A DNA stretch of 64,000 nucleotides from Aeoliella straminimaris (GCF_024054565.1 NZ_JAMXLR010000036.1:186001-250000), one strand, 5' to 3'; shown: positions 25,394-36,547, counted from the stretch's first letter. Program-made: numbers and translations. The notes: generated by a model from the letters alone, not told the origin.

Positions 25394-26647
25394 TCATTCC
25401 TCTGCCAGCGAATTGGGTTGTTTCCAGTCGATCTGGCAGACAATCACGTTCTTGTCGCGGGGAGTGTTCGTTCGTCTGGCTACCGTGATCCACGTGGAAC
25501 TCGGCGAAATGTTGCAGACGCCGAAGTTGCCCATGGGCGATTTGCCCTCTTTGGGAACGACGATTCGTTCGGTGCCGCGCCGCACCCGCATCGACTGCGG
25601 GTCGATCTCGGCCATCAGTAGCGGCGCCCGGTGTCGCATGACATTGTCGTTGTCGACCCCACGCCGCGTATACACCAGAAAAAGTGCATCGGAGTGAGTG
25701 ACGAAATGTTGCTGGGTATTGTAGCTGCCAAGTTCGGCGCCGTCGTCGAATCGCCACTGCTGCGGCGGGCTGAAGTGCAGGCCATCCGAACTGCTACTGA
25801 TGTAGGCGGTGTGATCGTTGCGCATGGTGAGAAAGTACTTCCCTTGGAACTTCGCCAACGAAGGCTCGCTCATTCCGCGGCCGTTGTCTACCACGAGTTC
25901 CGTGCCGTGCTCAACGTACTTCAGTTCGTGGCCATCGAATGTGCAGCGAGCCACGGAGGAGTAGTGGATGCTGTTGTTGTGCTGGCCAAAGTAGAATGGC
26001 ATCAGAATGTCGCCGCTGGGCTCGACGATGCTCTGTACACAACCCGCTCGCTTGTAGGGCCACTTGAACGACTTGGGGAACTTCAGCTTTTGCCATGTAT
26101 CCCACTTGTTGGTCTGAGGGTCGTACACGGCGTAGAATACGTCGCTGGCGCCGCCTGGCACGTCCTTGCGAGTTTTGGTGTCGACCTGAAACGTCGCGCC
26201 CAGTAGCAGCACTTTTTGGGTGGACGGATGGTATATCGGCGTCGCGTCGACGGGAACCTCATAGTAGCGATTGTCGCTGCCTTCAGACATGCGAAGGTCC
26301 AACTCTTCATGGGCAGTTGGGCCTTGCCAGGATTTCCCCAAGTCGTCGGTCCACGCAGATGCGATGCCCTTGTAGTTGTGCGTGCCTTTCATGCCATGAA
26401 GTTGCATGGTGAGCAATACTCGCGGGCCAGGGCCTTCCAGTCTGTCGGCTGCAGATTGAGGAAGCGACACCGCCCGAGCTTGAAACCAGAAGCCAGTTTC
26501 TGGGCAAGGGAAATAGTGGTTGATACTGGTGGTATAGTCGACCATCGCCTGATCTTGGGCCAAAGTGGACTGCAACGCAGTGAAGAGGAGGGCCGCTGTC
26601 GCGGTGGCAGTAAAAATTGTCTGGCGAAGGTATGCTGAAGATTTCAT
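25394..26647 (-). CDS. Sialidase-like BNR propeller protein
   Basis: Secreted protein of 417 residues from the ATG at 26647, chosen because it starts a good signal peptide (MKSSAYLRQTIFTATATAAL, cleavage near LAQ); an in-frame ATG at 26710, 7 bases after the sulfatase stop, would add 21 residues. Sequence features fit the sialidase superfamily (TDDLGKSWQGP, SSSSDGLHFSPPQQW, NDHTAYIS), but no YRIP motif is visible, and the segments SEGSDNRYYEVPVD and MSEPSLAKFQGKYFLTMRND are more like uncharacterised exo-alpha-sialidase-like proteins. Activity on sialic acid is therefore uncertain. Between a sulfatase and a BNR-4 gene in the regulator-3 block. Confidence 0.8.
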   Translation of the reverse strand: MKSSAYLRQTIFTATATAALLFTALQSTLAQDQAMVDYTTSINHYFPCPETGFWFQARAVSLPQSAADRLEGPGPRVLLTMQLHGMKGTHNYKGIASAWTDDLGKSWQGPTAHEELDLRMSEGSDNRYYEVPVDATPIYHPSTQKVLLLGATFQVDTKTRKDVPGGASDVFYAVYDPQTNKWDTWQKLKFPKSFKWPYKRAGCVQSIVEPSGDILMPFYFGQHNNSIHYSSVARCTFDGHELKYVEHGTELVVDNGRGMSEPSLAKFQGKYFLTMRNDHTAYISSSSDGLHFSPPQQWRFDDGAELGSYNTQQHFVTHSDALFLVYTRRGVDNDNVMRHRAPLLMAEIDPQSMRVRRGTERIVVPKEGKSPMGNFGVCNISPSSTWITVARRTNTPRDKNVIVCQIDWKQPNSLAEE

Positions 26648-26717
26648 GATCGCTACGTTGGGGAAAGGTCGCAGGAGGAAAGGCAAGCCGCTGATGGTCA
26701 CGGTGATCATTCAAGCG

Positions 26718-28220
26718 TCAGTCGAGGTGCGTTGACGCGGCTGCGGCTTGCCTGTCGGTCGTGTCGTCACGGAACTGCGGATTCGGTCGCATCGGGTCGG
26801 CGCCGACCTCTTGTCGCCAGGCTTCCAGTTTCTCGGCCAGTTCGGCCGCTTTGGCAGGTTGACTTTGACTGAGATCGGTTTGCTCGCCCAAGTCCTCCGC
26901 CAGATTGAAAAGTTGCCGCTGGCCCGTCTCCAGGTTCTCGATCAGTTTCCAATCACCTGCTCGGATCACGCTTGATGGAAAGCTCTGCGGATGCTGGTTG
27001 TAGTGGGGGTAATGCCAGTAGATGGCTTCCCGCTGCAGCTTGCCATCGCTCGATAGTACTGGCGCCAGGCTTACCCCATCGATATGCTGATAGGGACGAG
27101 CCGGCAGCCCTAATGCTTCCAAAATTGTGGGGTAGAGGTCGGCGCTCGTCGCCGGCTCCTTGGTCGTAGAACCAGGACCTGTCTTACCGGGCCAGTAGAC
27201 AATAAGTGGCACACGAATCCCTCCCTCGTAGCTCGAGCCCTTGTTGGCGCGGAGTGGTGCGTTGTTTGTAGCTTTGGCGAAGCCGCCATTGTCGCTGGTG
27301 AAAATGACGAGGGTGTTGTCTTCGAGGTCGAGATCTTGGAGCACCTGCATTACGCTCCCGATGCTATCGTCAACGCTCTCTATCATCGCCGCATAGCTAG
27401 GTGGCCCCTGCCGTTTCCGCTTGGCAATGGATTTGTAGCGTTGCATCTTCTCTGGCTTACCCTGCAGCGGTGTATGCACCGCGTAGTGCGACAGCATCAC
27501 AAAGAAGGGTGACTCCGCATTGTCGCGGATGAACCTCTCCGCTTCCTCCGTGAGTCGATCGGTCAGGTAGTCTCCGGGCTTACCCGACAGCATGTTCCGT
27601 TTGAAGTACACCTGGTCGGTGGTCGGAATTTTCCAGGTGCCCTCGTAGGGATAGAAGTAGCTGCCTGGTGCACCGTAGTCGCTGCCGGCAACATTCACAT
27701 CAAAACCGTTGTGCTCCGGCGAGTAGTATGAATCGGAGCCCAGGTGCCACTTGCCAAAGAACCCGGTGCGATACCCCGCTTTGCGGAGCGCTTCGGCGAT
27801 GGTCACTTCTTCCAATGGTAGGTCCGATATATAGCGTCCCTCGCGCATGCGGTTGTTGGTGGGATTCCATCGTCCAGATGGCAACCACTGGGTCAGCAGC
27901 AGCCGGGCGGGATATTTGCCGGTCATGATCGCAGCACGTGTCGGCGAACAGACGCTGCAAGCCGAGTAGGCGTCGGTGAATCGCATACCCTTCGCGGCCA
28001 GCGAATCGATATGGGGTGTCTGGTAGTAGTCGCTGCCATAGCAGCCCAGATCAGTCCACCCCAGATCGTCGATCAGGAAGAGCACGACGTTCTTAGGTTG
28101 CGTCGGCGCGCTTTCATTGCCCAGGGCAGCCACTGAAAAGCCGCCCCAAGCAGCGATTAAAACACTCCAGCAAGCGAGATTCAAAACGGGACGAGTAGTA
28201 TACCGCCTGGTAATGTCCAT
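26718..28220 (-). CDS. Arylsulfatase-type sulfatase
   Basis: A 500-residue secreted sulfatase of the arylsulfatase A / N-acetylgalactosamine-6-sulfatase type, distinct from the three iduronate-sulfatase-type enzymes here. Signal peptide to about residue 35; metal-binding LIDDLGWTDLGCYG; formylglycine motif C91-S-P-T-R-AAIMTGKYPARL; FFGKWHLG; TSDNGG near the second metal site; GGIRVPLIVYWPG; AIYWHYPHYN near the C terminus. First structural gene after regulator 3, so probably regulated by it. The substrate is unknown. Confidence 0.93.
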   Translation of the reverse strand: MDITRRYTTRPVLNLACWSVLIAAWGGFSVAALGNESAPTQPKNVVLFLIDDLGWTDLGCYGSDYYQTPHIDSLAAKGMRFTDAYSACSVCSPTRAAIMTGKYPARLLLTQWLPSGRWNPTNNRMREGRYISDLPLEEVTIAEALRKAGYRTGFFGKWHLGSDSYYSPEHNGFDVNVAGSDYGAPGSYFYPYEGTWKIPTTDQVYFKRNMLSGKPGDYLTDRLTEEAERFIRDNAESPFFVMLSHYAVHTPLQGKPEKMQRYKSIAKRKRQGPPSYAAMIESVDDSIGSVMQVLQDLDLEDNTLVIFTSDNGGFAKATNNAPLRANKGSSYEGGIRVPLIVYWPGKTGPGSTTKEPATSADLYPTILEALGLPARPYQHIDGVSLAPVLSSDGKLQREAIYWHYPHYNQHPQSFPSSVIRAGDWKLIENLETGQRQLFNLAEDLGEQTDLSQSQPAKAAELAEKLEAWRQEVGADPMRPNPQFRDDTTDRQAAAASTHLD

Positions 28221-28337
28221 GTCTTACCTCTGTCAGATATGCGTGAGTTCAACCTCTAGTGGTAGTTGATGTTCCTTGGGATTTCAGGCTGTGGCATCCA
28301 CGATTTGGCCGTACGTCGCGTTCGGCGATTCAACAGG

Positions 28338-29420
28338 TCATCGCCGCGGACGCGCGGCCGACGTATCGAGTTCGACGGGAATGATGACGTCATCTATCTC
28401 ATCGCCCCGAGCAAGTGCCACCAGGTTTCGGGCGATGTATCTTCCTTGGGTCTCGGAGTCATCCACGGGGCGAGGGAACACGTACTGAGGGCGATGACCG
28501 GGCAACAAATAGTAGTCGCAGAGTACCAGGTCATGACTGTCGTAGAGCCGCAGGTTCCGACGCTCCAGCGCCGTGGCCACGGCGTTGGCAAATCGCTGCG
28601 AACGACAAACAAAACCGGTCGGCGGATCAGGCATATCTAGCAGGTCTTCCACCAGCTTCAGGGCTACCGCACTGTCGGCCGGCGCCGAGCGGAATAGCAC
28701 CGAACTGCATGGCATGGCTCTGCTATCCAGTACAGACGTAGCTGCGTCGAGCGTCTCGTGGTCGCCTGGCATCAACTGTTGGCGCAGGATCCAGGCGATG
28801 CGTCGGTGGCCGCGGTCGAGCAGGAAACGAGTTGACTGCTCGCCGATGCTCCGCATGTCCCGCTCCACTTGCTTGATGCGTGAGATGCCAGCGTAGGGGC
28901 AACCGTAAACCAGGGCGGGCACACCACAGTCGTTAATCAACTGATGTGCTTCGTATGGCGCCCGTACGAGCACGAAGCCATCTTTGGACTTGGCGGTCAG
29001 CGAGGTGTCAATCAGGCGCTGCACAAAATCAGCGACGTTGTCCTGCGGAAAGTGACTGATCCGCACGTCCACGCCGGGCAGCTCCGCTTGCATGCCCATG
29101 AGCACAAAGTCGTTGCCTACCCCTTCGGAAGTAAGGTAGTTCTTGTGCACCAGGAAGTGCACGCGTCGCAGTAGGCGTGAGCCCTCCACCGGGACTTGAG
29201 CGATGTACGCACCCCGGCGTTGCTGGCGAGTAATGATCTGGCGACGCTCGAGTATTTGCAGGGCGCGGTTGGCGGTGGCACTGCCCACTCCAAGCATGCG
29301 AGTGGCATCCACCGTGGTGAGATAGCGGTCACCAGGCTTGAGTTCTCGCTGCTGGATATCGGCAATCAGCAAGTCGACCAAATCAATAATCTTCGGCCTG
29401 CCAGCTTCGGTTTCAGGCAT
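28338..29420 (-). CDS. GntR/LacI-type transcriptional regulator (paralog 3)
   Basis: A 360-residue paralog of the regulators at 1754 and 14686, with the same winged-helix signature (LKPGDRYLTTVDATRMLGVG, ANRALQILERRQIITRQQRRGAY) and effector-domain start VHFLVHKNYLTSEGVGNDFVLMGMQAELPGV. It heads the minus-strand block sulfatase - two BNR proteins - DUF1080 and is divergent from N-acetylneuraminate lyase 2. The near-identity of the DNA-reading regions suggests the three regulators may recognise overlapping operators; the divergent effector domains suggest different inducers. Confidence 0.9.
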   Translation of the reverse strand: MPETEAGRPKIIDLVDLLIADIQQRELKPGDRYLTTVDATRMLGVGSATANRALQILERRQIITRQQRRGAYIAQVPVEGSRLLRRVHFLVHKNYLTSEGVGNDFVLMGMQAELPGVDVRISHFPQDNVADFVQRLIDTSLTAKSKDGFVLVRAPYEAHQLINDCGVPALVYGCPYAGISRIKQVERDMRSIGEQSTRFLLDRGHRRIAWILRQQLMPGDHETLDAATSVLDSRAMPCSSVLFRSAPADSAVALKLVEDLLDMPDPPTGFVCRSQRFANAVATALERRNLRLYDSHDLVLCDYYLLPGHRPQYVFPRPVDDSETQGRYIARNLVALARGDEIDDVIIPVELDTSAARPRR

Positions 29421-29476
29421 TTTGAGTCCGCGCTGGGGTGAGCGGCGAGTTAGAAATCCATTCCCCGCAATGGAGT

Positions 29477-29496
29477 GGATCTCAAGTTAGATCTCG
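29477..29496. promoter_or_regulatory. GAGATC-type repeat overlapping the regulator 3 -10 box
   Basis: GGATCTCAAGTTAGATCTCG; on the minus strand it reads as two GAGATC copies 12 bases apart. It covers the predicted -10 box of the minus-strand promoter, a typical repressor position, and resembles 15771-15789 near regulator 2. Confidence 0.35.
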
Positions 29497-29512
29497 ATAT
29501 CTGTGGGGTCAA
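29484..29512 (-). promoter_or_regulatory. Sigma-70-like promoter of regulator 3 block
   Basis: On the minus strand, TTGACC at 29512-29507, 17-base spacer, TAACTT at 29489-29484. Transcription would start near 29477, about 57 bases before the ATG. Confidence 0.45.
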
Positions 29513-29531
29513 GGTAATAGTTTTAAAATTG

Positions 29532-29547
29532 CTGAAATATTAGAAAT
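29532..29547 (+). promoter_or_regulatory. Candidate operator, copy C (CTGAAATATTAGAAAT)
   Basis: Matches copy A (1646-1661) at 12 of 16 positions, including both GAAAT half-sites, and lies the same distance before a GACC-containing -35 box. It lies between two divergent promoters and could control both. Confidence 0.45.
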
Positions 29548-29552
29548 AGTGC

Positions 29553-29581
29553 TGGACCACGCGTTATTTTAGGGGTACGAT
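29553..29581 (+). promoter_or_regulatory. Promoter of N-acetylneuraminate lyase 2
   Basis: TGGACC (29553-29558), 17-base spacer, TACGAT (29576-29581). The arrangement operator-like element, then GCT(T/G)GACC, then -10 box parallels that before regulator 1. Confidence 0.4.
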
Positions 29582-29683
29582 CGAGGTTAATTGACCAAAT
29601 TGGGGTGAGCCACACCGCCACGCCCCGTTATTGTGGGGGCAGCTACCTCTGCAATTTTCGAGAGAAGTATCAGGACCAATACG

Positions 29684-30679
29684 TTGGCTATTGTCAGAAC
29701 ACAGCTCACCGGGCTGATTGCGGCTACCTTCACTCCCATGCGAGCCGATGGCTCATTGAACCTATCGCTGGTTCCGGCAATGGTCCGGCATTTGAAGGAT
29801 GCAGGAGTAACGGGGCTCTATTTGTGCGGCAGCACCGGCGAAGGCATGTCGCTGTCGACAGCCGAACGGATGGAGTTGACGGAAGCCTTCGTGGATGCGT
29901 GCCAGGGGGAACTGTCCCTGATCGCCCATGTGGGCCACAACTCCATTGCCGAAGCCAAGCAGCTTGCGCGTCATGCAGCGAAGGCGGGGGTCGATGTGGT
30001 GTCGGCCACAGCCCCCAGTTACTACAAGATTTCGCGCTGCGAAACTCTGGTAGACACCATGACCGATATCGCCGCTGCTGCGCCCGACGTGCCTTTCTAC
30101 TATTACCATATTCCATCGCTCACCGGCTCGACCATCAGCATGACTGCCTTCATGGAGATGGCTGGGGGGAAGATTCCGAATCTGGCTGGCCTGAAATACA
30201 CGGCGCCGATGATCCACGAATTTCATGCGCTGCAAAGCTGTTGCGATGGTCGATTCGATGTGGTGTGGGGGACCGACGAGATGCTCTTGAGTGCTCTTGC
30301 CGTTGGGGCAAAGGGGGCAATTGGGAGTACCTACAACTGCAAGGCGCCACTGGATCGCAAAATCATCAAGGCGTTTGACGGCAATGATCTCGAGGCTGCC
30401 AGGGAACTGCAGCTTGAAGCGATCAAGTTTATCGAGATCGTCCTCTCCTACCCGTTTCATGCCGCCATGAAATCCGTTTTAACCAGACAGGGGGTGGAGT
30501 GCGGACCATGTCGGCTGCCGTTGGAGAATTTGACGTCCGAACAAGAAAACAGGCTTCATGCGGAGCTGGATGACGCCCGCATTTCGAATTGGCTCTTCAA
30601 TACACCACAAAAATCGCAACCCGGCGATGCGCAGTCCGTTGCGCTAGCAGGAAAGCAGCAGCTACTAGCCCAGGATTGA
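29684..30679 (+). CDS. nanA: N-acetylneuraminate lyase (paralog 2)
   Basis: About 331 residues from a TTG at 29684, chosen because AGGA lies 8 bases upstream and the protein then begins like typical lyases (MAIVRTQLTGLIAATFTP); a GTG at 29633 without a clear ribosome site adds 17 residues. It has the canonical GSTGEG loop (residues 49-54), FYYYHIPSLTGS with Tyr141, Lys171 in GLKYT, and GTDEMLLSALAVGAKGAIGSTYN, making it the closer match of the two lyases to characterised sialic-acid aldolases. It is divergent from regulator 3 and followed by a sulfatase and a sialidase-LamG gene on the same strand. Confidence 0.9.
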   Translation: MAIVRTQLTGLIAATFTPMRADGSLNLSLVPAMVRHLKDAGVTGLYLCGSTGEGMSLSTAERMELTEAFVDACQGELSLIAHVGHNSIAEAKQLARHAAKAGVDVVSATAPSYYKISRCETLVDTMTDIAAAAPDVPFYYYHIPSLTGSTISMTAFMEMAGGKIPNLAGLKYTAPMIHEFHALQSCCDGRFDVVWGTDEMLLSALAVGAKGAIGSTYNCKAPLDRKIIKAFDGNDLEAARELQLEAIKFIEIVLSYPFHAAMKSVLTRQGVECGPCRLPLENLTSEQENRLHAELDDARISNWLFNTPQKSQPGDAQSVALAGKQQLLAQD

Positions 30680-30963
30680 GTGTTTCGGCGCGATTCCCGC
30701 GACGATCGGGGAACGCTCACCTCTGGGTGGATTGGATTGTGGACGGTAGTAGCTTCCGTGCTAGTTGCCTCCGCCTGCTTGGTGATGGGTGGAGATGCCG
30801 CTGCGCAATACGCTGCAATTTCGGCCTGGCTGCCGGGATGGCAGGTACGGTGGCTCCGCTGCTTGCGGCCTCACCGAAACACGTGGCATTGTTGGAGTAG
30901 CGGTGTGTTGGCTACCAGATCCCCCAATCAGTGTTCCCTGACCAAGCGAGAGGATCGGCCTCG

Positions 30964-32529
<1,566 letters not shown>

Positions 32530-32647
32530 CACTCCTCGAGGCGGAAGTTGCCTGGCCAATTTTGATCAGAATCCGGCACCAGCGGCCCTGCTCGGCCGGC
32601 TCGCCTTTTCAACCGCTTGCCAGCTTGGATCTAACAGGAGGGCTACC

Positions 32648-34468
32648 ATGAAATCCGTCGGCTGCTGTTGTATGTTCGTGTTGCTCACGTCCAGCCAGTT
32701 GGTATGGGGGCAAGACGACGACCCCAGAAACTTTGCTAACGCCCGGCAAATACCTGACGAAAGCTACTGCGACCAGCCGTACATCGTCACCACATCAGAT
32801 GGCGACTGGGTCTGTACCATGACCACTGGACCACATGGCGAGAGTGGCGACGGGCAACACATCGCCGCCACCATCAGCGAGGATCAGGGGCGATCCTGGT
32901 CGCCGCTGATAGACGTGGAGCCTTCGAGCGATATCAAATCGTCCTGGGCGGTGCCGCTGACTACGCCCAGCGGTCGCATCTATGTCTTTTACAACTACAA
33001 CGGCGACCGAGTCCATGAACTCAACGGCGAGAAGTTGGCCGTAAACACCTTGCTCGGCTGGTACGTTTACAAGTACTCGGACGACGGGGGGCGGAACTGG
33101 TCGGACGAACGATTCCGGCTGCCCATGCCAGTGGCTGAAGTTGATCGGAATAATGAGTGGCAGGGCAAAGTGCAACTCTTCTGGGGTATCGATAAACCCA
33201 TGATCGACAAGGGCACGGCCTTCTTTGCTTTCACACGGATGGGCGAGTACGTGCACGACAAGGGAGAAGGTTGGCTCTATCGCTCCAGCAACCTGCTGAC
33301 CGAGTCCGATCCTGCTGAAATCCAGTGGGAACTGCTCCCTCGGAATGGCCGAGGGATTCGTAACGACGCCTTGGGGTCCATACAAGAAGAGCACAACATC
33401 GTCGCTCTTTCCGGCGAATCGCTGTTCTGCATTTATCGCACTACCAAGGGGTATCCTGCTGCTGCCTACAGCCGAGATCGGGGCGAAACCTGGTCGCAAC
33501 CAGAATTTGCCGTTTACCAGCCCGGTGGCCGCAAGATTCAGTCACCACGCGCCTGTCCCATGGTTTGGAAGACCAGCGACGGTCGTTACCTGTTGTGGTA
33601 TCACAACACGACACTGCAACTTCGCAGCAAGGGACGCTGGCGAAAGGACAAGGCGTTGCCTGTCACGGGACGCGACCTGGTGTGGCTGAGTGCGGGCGTG
33701 GAACAGGATGGCTCCATCGTGTGGTCGCAGCCCGAACTGATTAGCTACACGACTGACGGCCGCGGCATCAGTTACCCCGACATGATAGAGTCGGACCGCC
33801 AATATTACTTCTCGGCGACCAATAAGCGAGATGCTCGGATCATCGCAGTCGACCGAGAACTGGTCGAGAGCATGTGGGACCAACGGCAACTGGCGGCAGT
33901 CGCCCAGCGTGGCCTGGTGCTCCATCGCCAGGGCGAACAAGTCGCTGGCGAATTGGAGATGCCGCCACTGCCAGACCTTTCTCGCGGTGGCGGTTTTACT
34001 CTCGATCTGCGATTCAAGCTGCAGTCTTACGAGCCAGGTCAGGTACTGCTCGATTCGCGAACCGCTCAAGGGCAGGGGATTCTGCTCAAGTCCATTGGGC
34101 AAAACGGGCTGCAACTGGCGATTAATGATGGGCGCAATCGTGTCCAGTGGAGAACCGATCCCCAAGTACTGACGCCCGGAAAGTGGCACCACCTGTCGGT
34201 CATTGTCGATGGTGGCCCGAAGATGATCACGGGCGTGGTCGATGGTCAGTTATGCGATGGCGAGGACGACCCGAACTGCTATTCTGGCCAGAGCCGCTTT
34301 CTTGACCCGTCCTTCGACCAACCCATTGGCGACGTTACGGGTGGCCCCACGCTTCGCGTCGCCCCCACGCTCGATGGAACAATCAGCGACTTGCGGATCT
34401 ACAATCGTTACTTGCGTACCAGCGAGGCGATAGGCAACGCCCAGAGCTACCTGGCATCGCCCGAGTAG
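32648..34468 (+). CDS. Sialidase-type propeller with C-terminal LamG domain
   Basis: A 606-residue secreted protein; the ATG at 32648 has a perfect AGGAGG 6 bases upstream, while the frame stays open about 400 bases further upstream through the sulfatase gene. Signal peptide about 1-22 (cleavage after VWG). Residues about 25-430 form a BNR propeller with Asp boxes SEDQGRSW, SDDGGRNW and SRDRGETW. No YRIP motif; instead CDQPYIVTTSDGDWVCTMT. From about residue 435 a LamG/concanavalin-like domain (FTLDLRFKLQ, GKWHHLSVIVDG, GTISDLRIYNRYL) is likely to bind the glycan. Sialidase activity is probable by superfamily but not certain. Confidence 0.87.
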   Translation: MKSVGCCCMFVLLTSSQLVWGQDDDPRNFANARQIPDESYCDQPYIVTTSDGDWVCTMTTGPHGESGDGQHIAATISEDQGRSWSPLIDVEPSSDIKSSWAVPLTTPSGRIYVFYNYNGDRVHELNGEKLAVNTLLGWYVYKYSDDGGRNWSDERFRLPMPVAEVDRNNEWQGKVQLFWGIDKPMIDKGTAFFAFTRMGEYVHDKGEGWLYRSSNLLTESDPAEIQWELLPRNGRGIRNDALGSIQEEHNIVALSGESLFCIYRTTKGYPAAAYSRDRGETWSQPEFAVYQPGGRKIQSPRACPMVWKTSDGRYLLWYHNTTLQLRSKGRWRKDKALPVTGRDLVWLSAGVEQDGSIVWSQPELISYTTDGRGISYPDMIESDRQYYFSATNKRDARIIAVDRELVESMWDQRQLAAVAQRGLVLHRQGEQVAGELEMPPLPDLSRGGGFTLDLRFKLQSYEPGQVLLDSRTAQGQGILLKSIGQNGLQLAINDGRNRVQWRTDPQVLTPGKWHHLSVIVDGGPKMITGVVDGQLCDGEDDPNCYSGQSRFLDPSFDQPIGDVTGGPTLRVAPTLDGTISDLRIYNRYLRTSEAIGNAQSYLASPE

Positions 34469-34551
34469 CTCCAGTTTGCCGGGGGCTTCAGCGACAGTTC
34501 GCGCGTCGTGGCTGGTGGAATTCGGGATATCGGTTTCGGCAACTTGGTCAA

Positions 34552-36195
34552 CTACTCGTTCTCGAGTACGGATGACAACTTGATTCGTACGAAGGTAAGC
34601 GATTGGTAGAGGTCTCGCTCAAATATTAGGCCAATCTCCTCGTCATTTAATTGCACCAGATCGCAGTAGGCGGAGGAACCCTCGTAGATGCGGAGTCCTT
34701 CGTTCCAAGTCTGGCCGGCATCTTCGCTTGCGCGTACGGTCATTCGTTCGCGGCGTTGTGAGCATGGATTGGCTATAAGCAACACATCGCCCCCTTGCTG
34801 CCGGGTAACGTTCAAAACGCTGGCCTCGCAAATGGAGCAGGTCAACTGCCGGTCGAGCAGCGGCTCCTCGAACGAGTCGCCACCGTCGTTGCTGTAGGCA
34901 ACCATCCGGCAGTAGGGCTTGCGGTTGTGGTGGGTGCTGATGCGGGCGTTTACGTACAGGCGTCCGTCACCCAATGCGGCCACGGAATTCTCATTGGTGG
35001 GCCCATCGACCACGCCCCCGATGCGCCAGGTGGCTCCGTGATCGTCCGACACGATCATATGCACCCGCGTGCCCTTGTTGCGAGTTGGCGGATTATGGTT
35101 AGCAGGCACCACCAAGCGGCCGTTAGCGAGCTGAACTCCATGGCATGGGCCGGTGGCGTACCAGCCAGTCCACTCTGAGCGTTTCAGCGTGGCGGTCAGC
35201 TCGACCGGCTCGCTCCAGCTTTGCCCATCGTCCTCGCTGCAGGTGGCCAACACGTCGACGTTGTCCCGGCAGAAGAAGAGCCAAATTTTGCCCGTATCTC
35301 GATCTATCACCGGCACCGGATTGCCGATCGTAACACGGGCGTCGCCGCCCTCTTCGCAAACCAGTTGCATTGGCAGCCACGTGCGACCGTCGTCCACGCT
35401 GCGCCGCAAGACGATATCGATGTCGCCGTGATCGAACTGGTTCTTTTTGCGGCCCTCGGCAAAGGCGAGCAGGGTGCCTTCGGTCGATTTCACGATGGCA
35501 GGGATGCGGTAGGTGTGATAGCCGCCTTGTCCACGCAAATAGACATCGGTGTGTTGCTCGCCAGCCAGTGAATAATCACGGGTGAGCCGTGGTGTCCATT
35601 CCTCCAGCGGATTTGTTTCACCCCGCACCCCAAACGATCGTACCGTGAGCCGTGCCTTTCCAGCGTTAAGAGACAGCTTGCCAAAGGGTCGAGCACTCTC
35701 GTATTCCATCTTCCACACGTCCTGGTCGTTAACGTAAAACGTTACCAGATTGCCCTCCCGCCGTACCCGTACCCGGAACCACTCGCCCGACTGAATCAGC
35801 CCGTTGAGGGGCCGGACTCGTTGCGTGCGATCTCCGAAAAAGAAGCCTCGCACGTAGATGTGGTCGTTGCGGGAAAACACGAACTCTCCCGTCGACATTT
35901 TGTCGTCGGCGTCCAACATCAACGAGGCGTGATCTTTACCCACATCCTTCAGACGGAGTTCGGCGAAGACTTCAAAATCGCCCTTGCCAACGGTCTGGCC
36001 GGCATCCAACCTGCTGGAGTTGCCTGTAGCAGCGAGCCCATGCCTGGTTGACTGCCACGCTCCCGTGGCATCGACCACGTCGACCGCTTTGCCATCGCGA
36101 ACGAACCAGGTCGTGTCGTCAGTTGCAGCAACCGCGTCGTGCGTGCCCAGCAAGTAGAAGCAGAAGATAAACGCCACCGCCCGAGATGTGTTCAT
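34552..36195 (-). CDS. Exo-alpha-sialidase with N-terminal concanavalin-like domain
   Basis: A 547-residue secreted sialidase. Signal peptide about 1-24. Residues about 25-175 are a LamG/DUF1080-like beta-sandwich (FEVFAELRLKDVGKDHASLMLD, VTFYVNDQDVWKMEYES). The GH33 propeller follows, beginning YHTYRIPAIV (catalytic arginine) and FAEGRKKNQFDHGDIDIVLRRS, with Asp boxes SVDDGRTW, SEDDGQSW, SDDHGATW, SNDGGDSF and SEDAGQTW, and CHGVQLANGRLVVPANH. It is the most canonical sialidase of the set together with that at 21746. It converges on the sialidase-LamG gene, and appears monocistronic. Confidence 0.92.
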   Translation of the reverse strand: MNTSRAVAFIFCFYLLGTHDAVAATDDTTWFVRDGKAVDVVDATGAWQSTRHGLAATGNSSRLDAGQTVGKGDFEVFAELRLKDVGKDHASLMLDADDKMSTGEFVFSRNDHIYVRGFFFGDRTQRVRPLNGLIQSGEWFRVRVRREGNLVTFYVNDQDVWKMEYESARPFGKLSLNAGKARLTVRSFGVRGETNPLEEWTPRLTRDYSLAGEQHTDVYLRGQGGYHTYRIPAIVKSTEGTLLAFAEGRKKNQFDHGDIDIVLRRSVDDGRTWLPMQLVCEEGGDARVTIGNPVPVIDRDTGKIWLFFCRDNVDVLATCSEDDGQSWSEPVELTATLKRSEWTGWYATGPCHGVQLANGRLVVPANHNPPTRNKGTRVHMIVSDDHGATWRIGGVVDGPTNENSVAALGDGRLYVNARISTHHNRKPYCRMVAYSNDGGDSFEEPLLDRQLTCSICEASVLNVTRQQGGDVLLIANPCSQRRERMTVRASEDAGQTWNEGLRIYEGSSAYCDLVQLNDEEIGLIFERDLYQSLTFVRIKLSSVLENE

Positions 36196-36547
36196 GGGAG
36201 AGCCTGATCAAGCCTGGAGAAATGAGTGAAACCGTCTGTTGGTGGTGAAGGTCGCTGCGCAGTCGGCAATGCCGCGTTTCCCCCAGGCGACCAACCAGGC
36301 TTCAGTTTACTGCTTGCCAACTGCAGCGGCAAACTACTTTTGCAGCGGGGCAGCATCTTTGCGGGCGCGATGGCATCTGATGGAACGATCCGCAGGTGCC
36401 GTTCCCTGGGGAGGTGACCCGGCGAATTCCCTTATCGCAAGTTGTGCGGTTATGAAGTACATTGTTGGCCAGACGATCGTCGGTAGAGTGTGACGGATCG
36501 GTTGAGACGATGAGCCTTGGATATCGATGTTGGAAGGAGTAACTCGG
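36196..36547. other. Intergenic region between sialidase and NADH dehydrogenase
   Basis: About 350 bases between divergent genes. No supported gene and no clear promoter by eye; probably carries the two divergent promoters and marks the right border of the sialic-acid locus. Confidence 0.5.
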
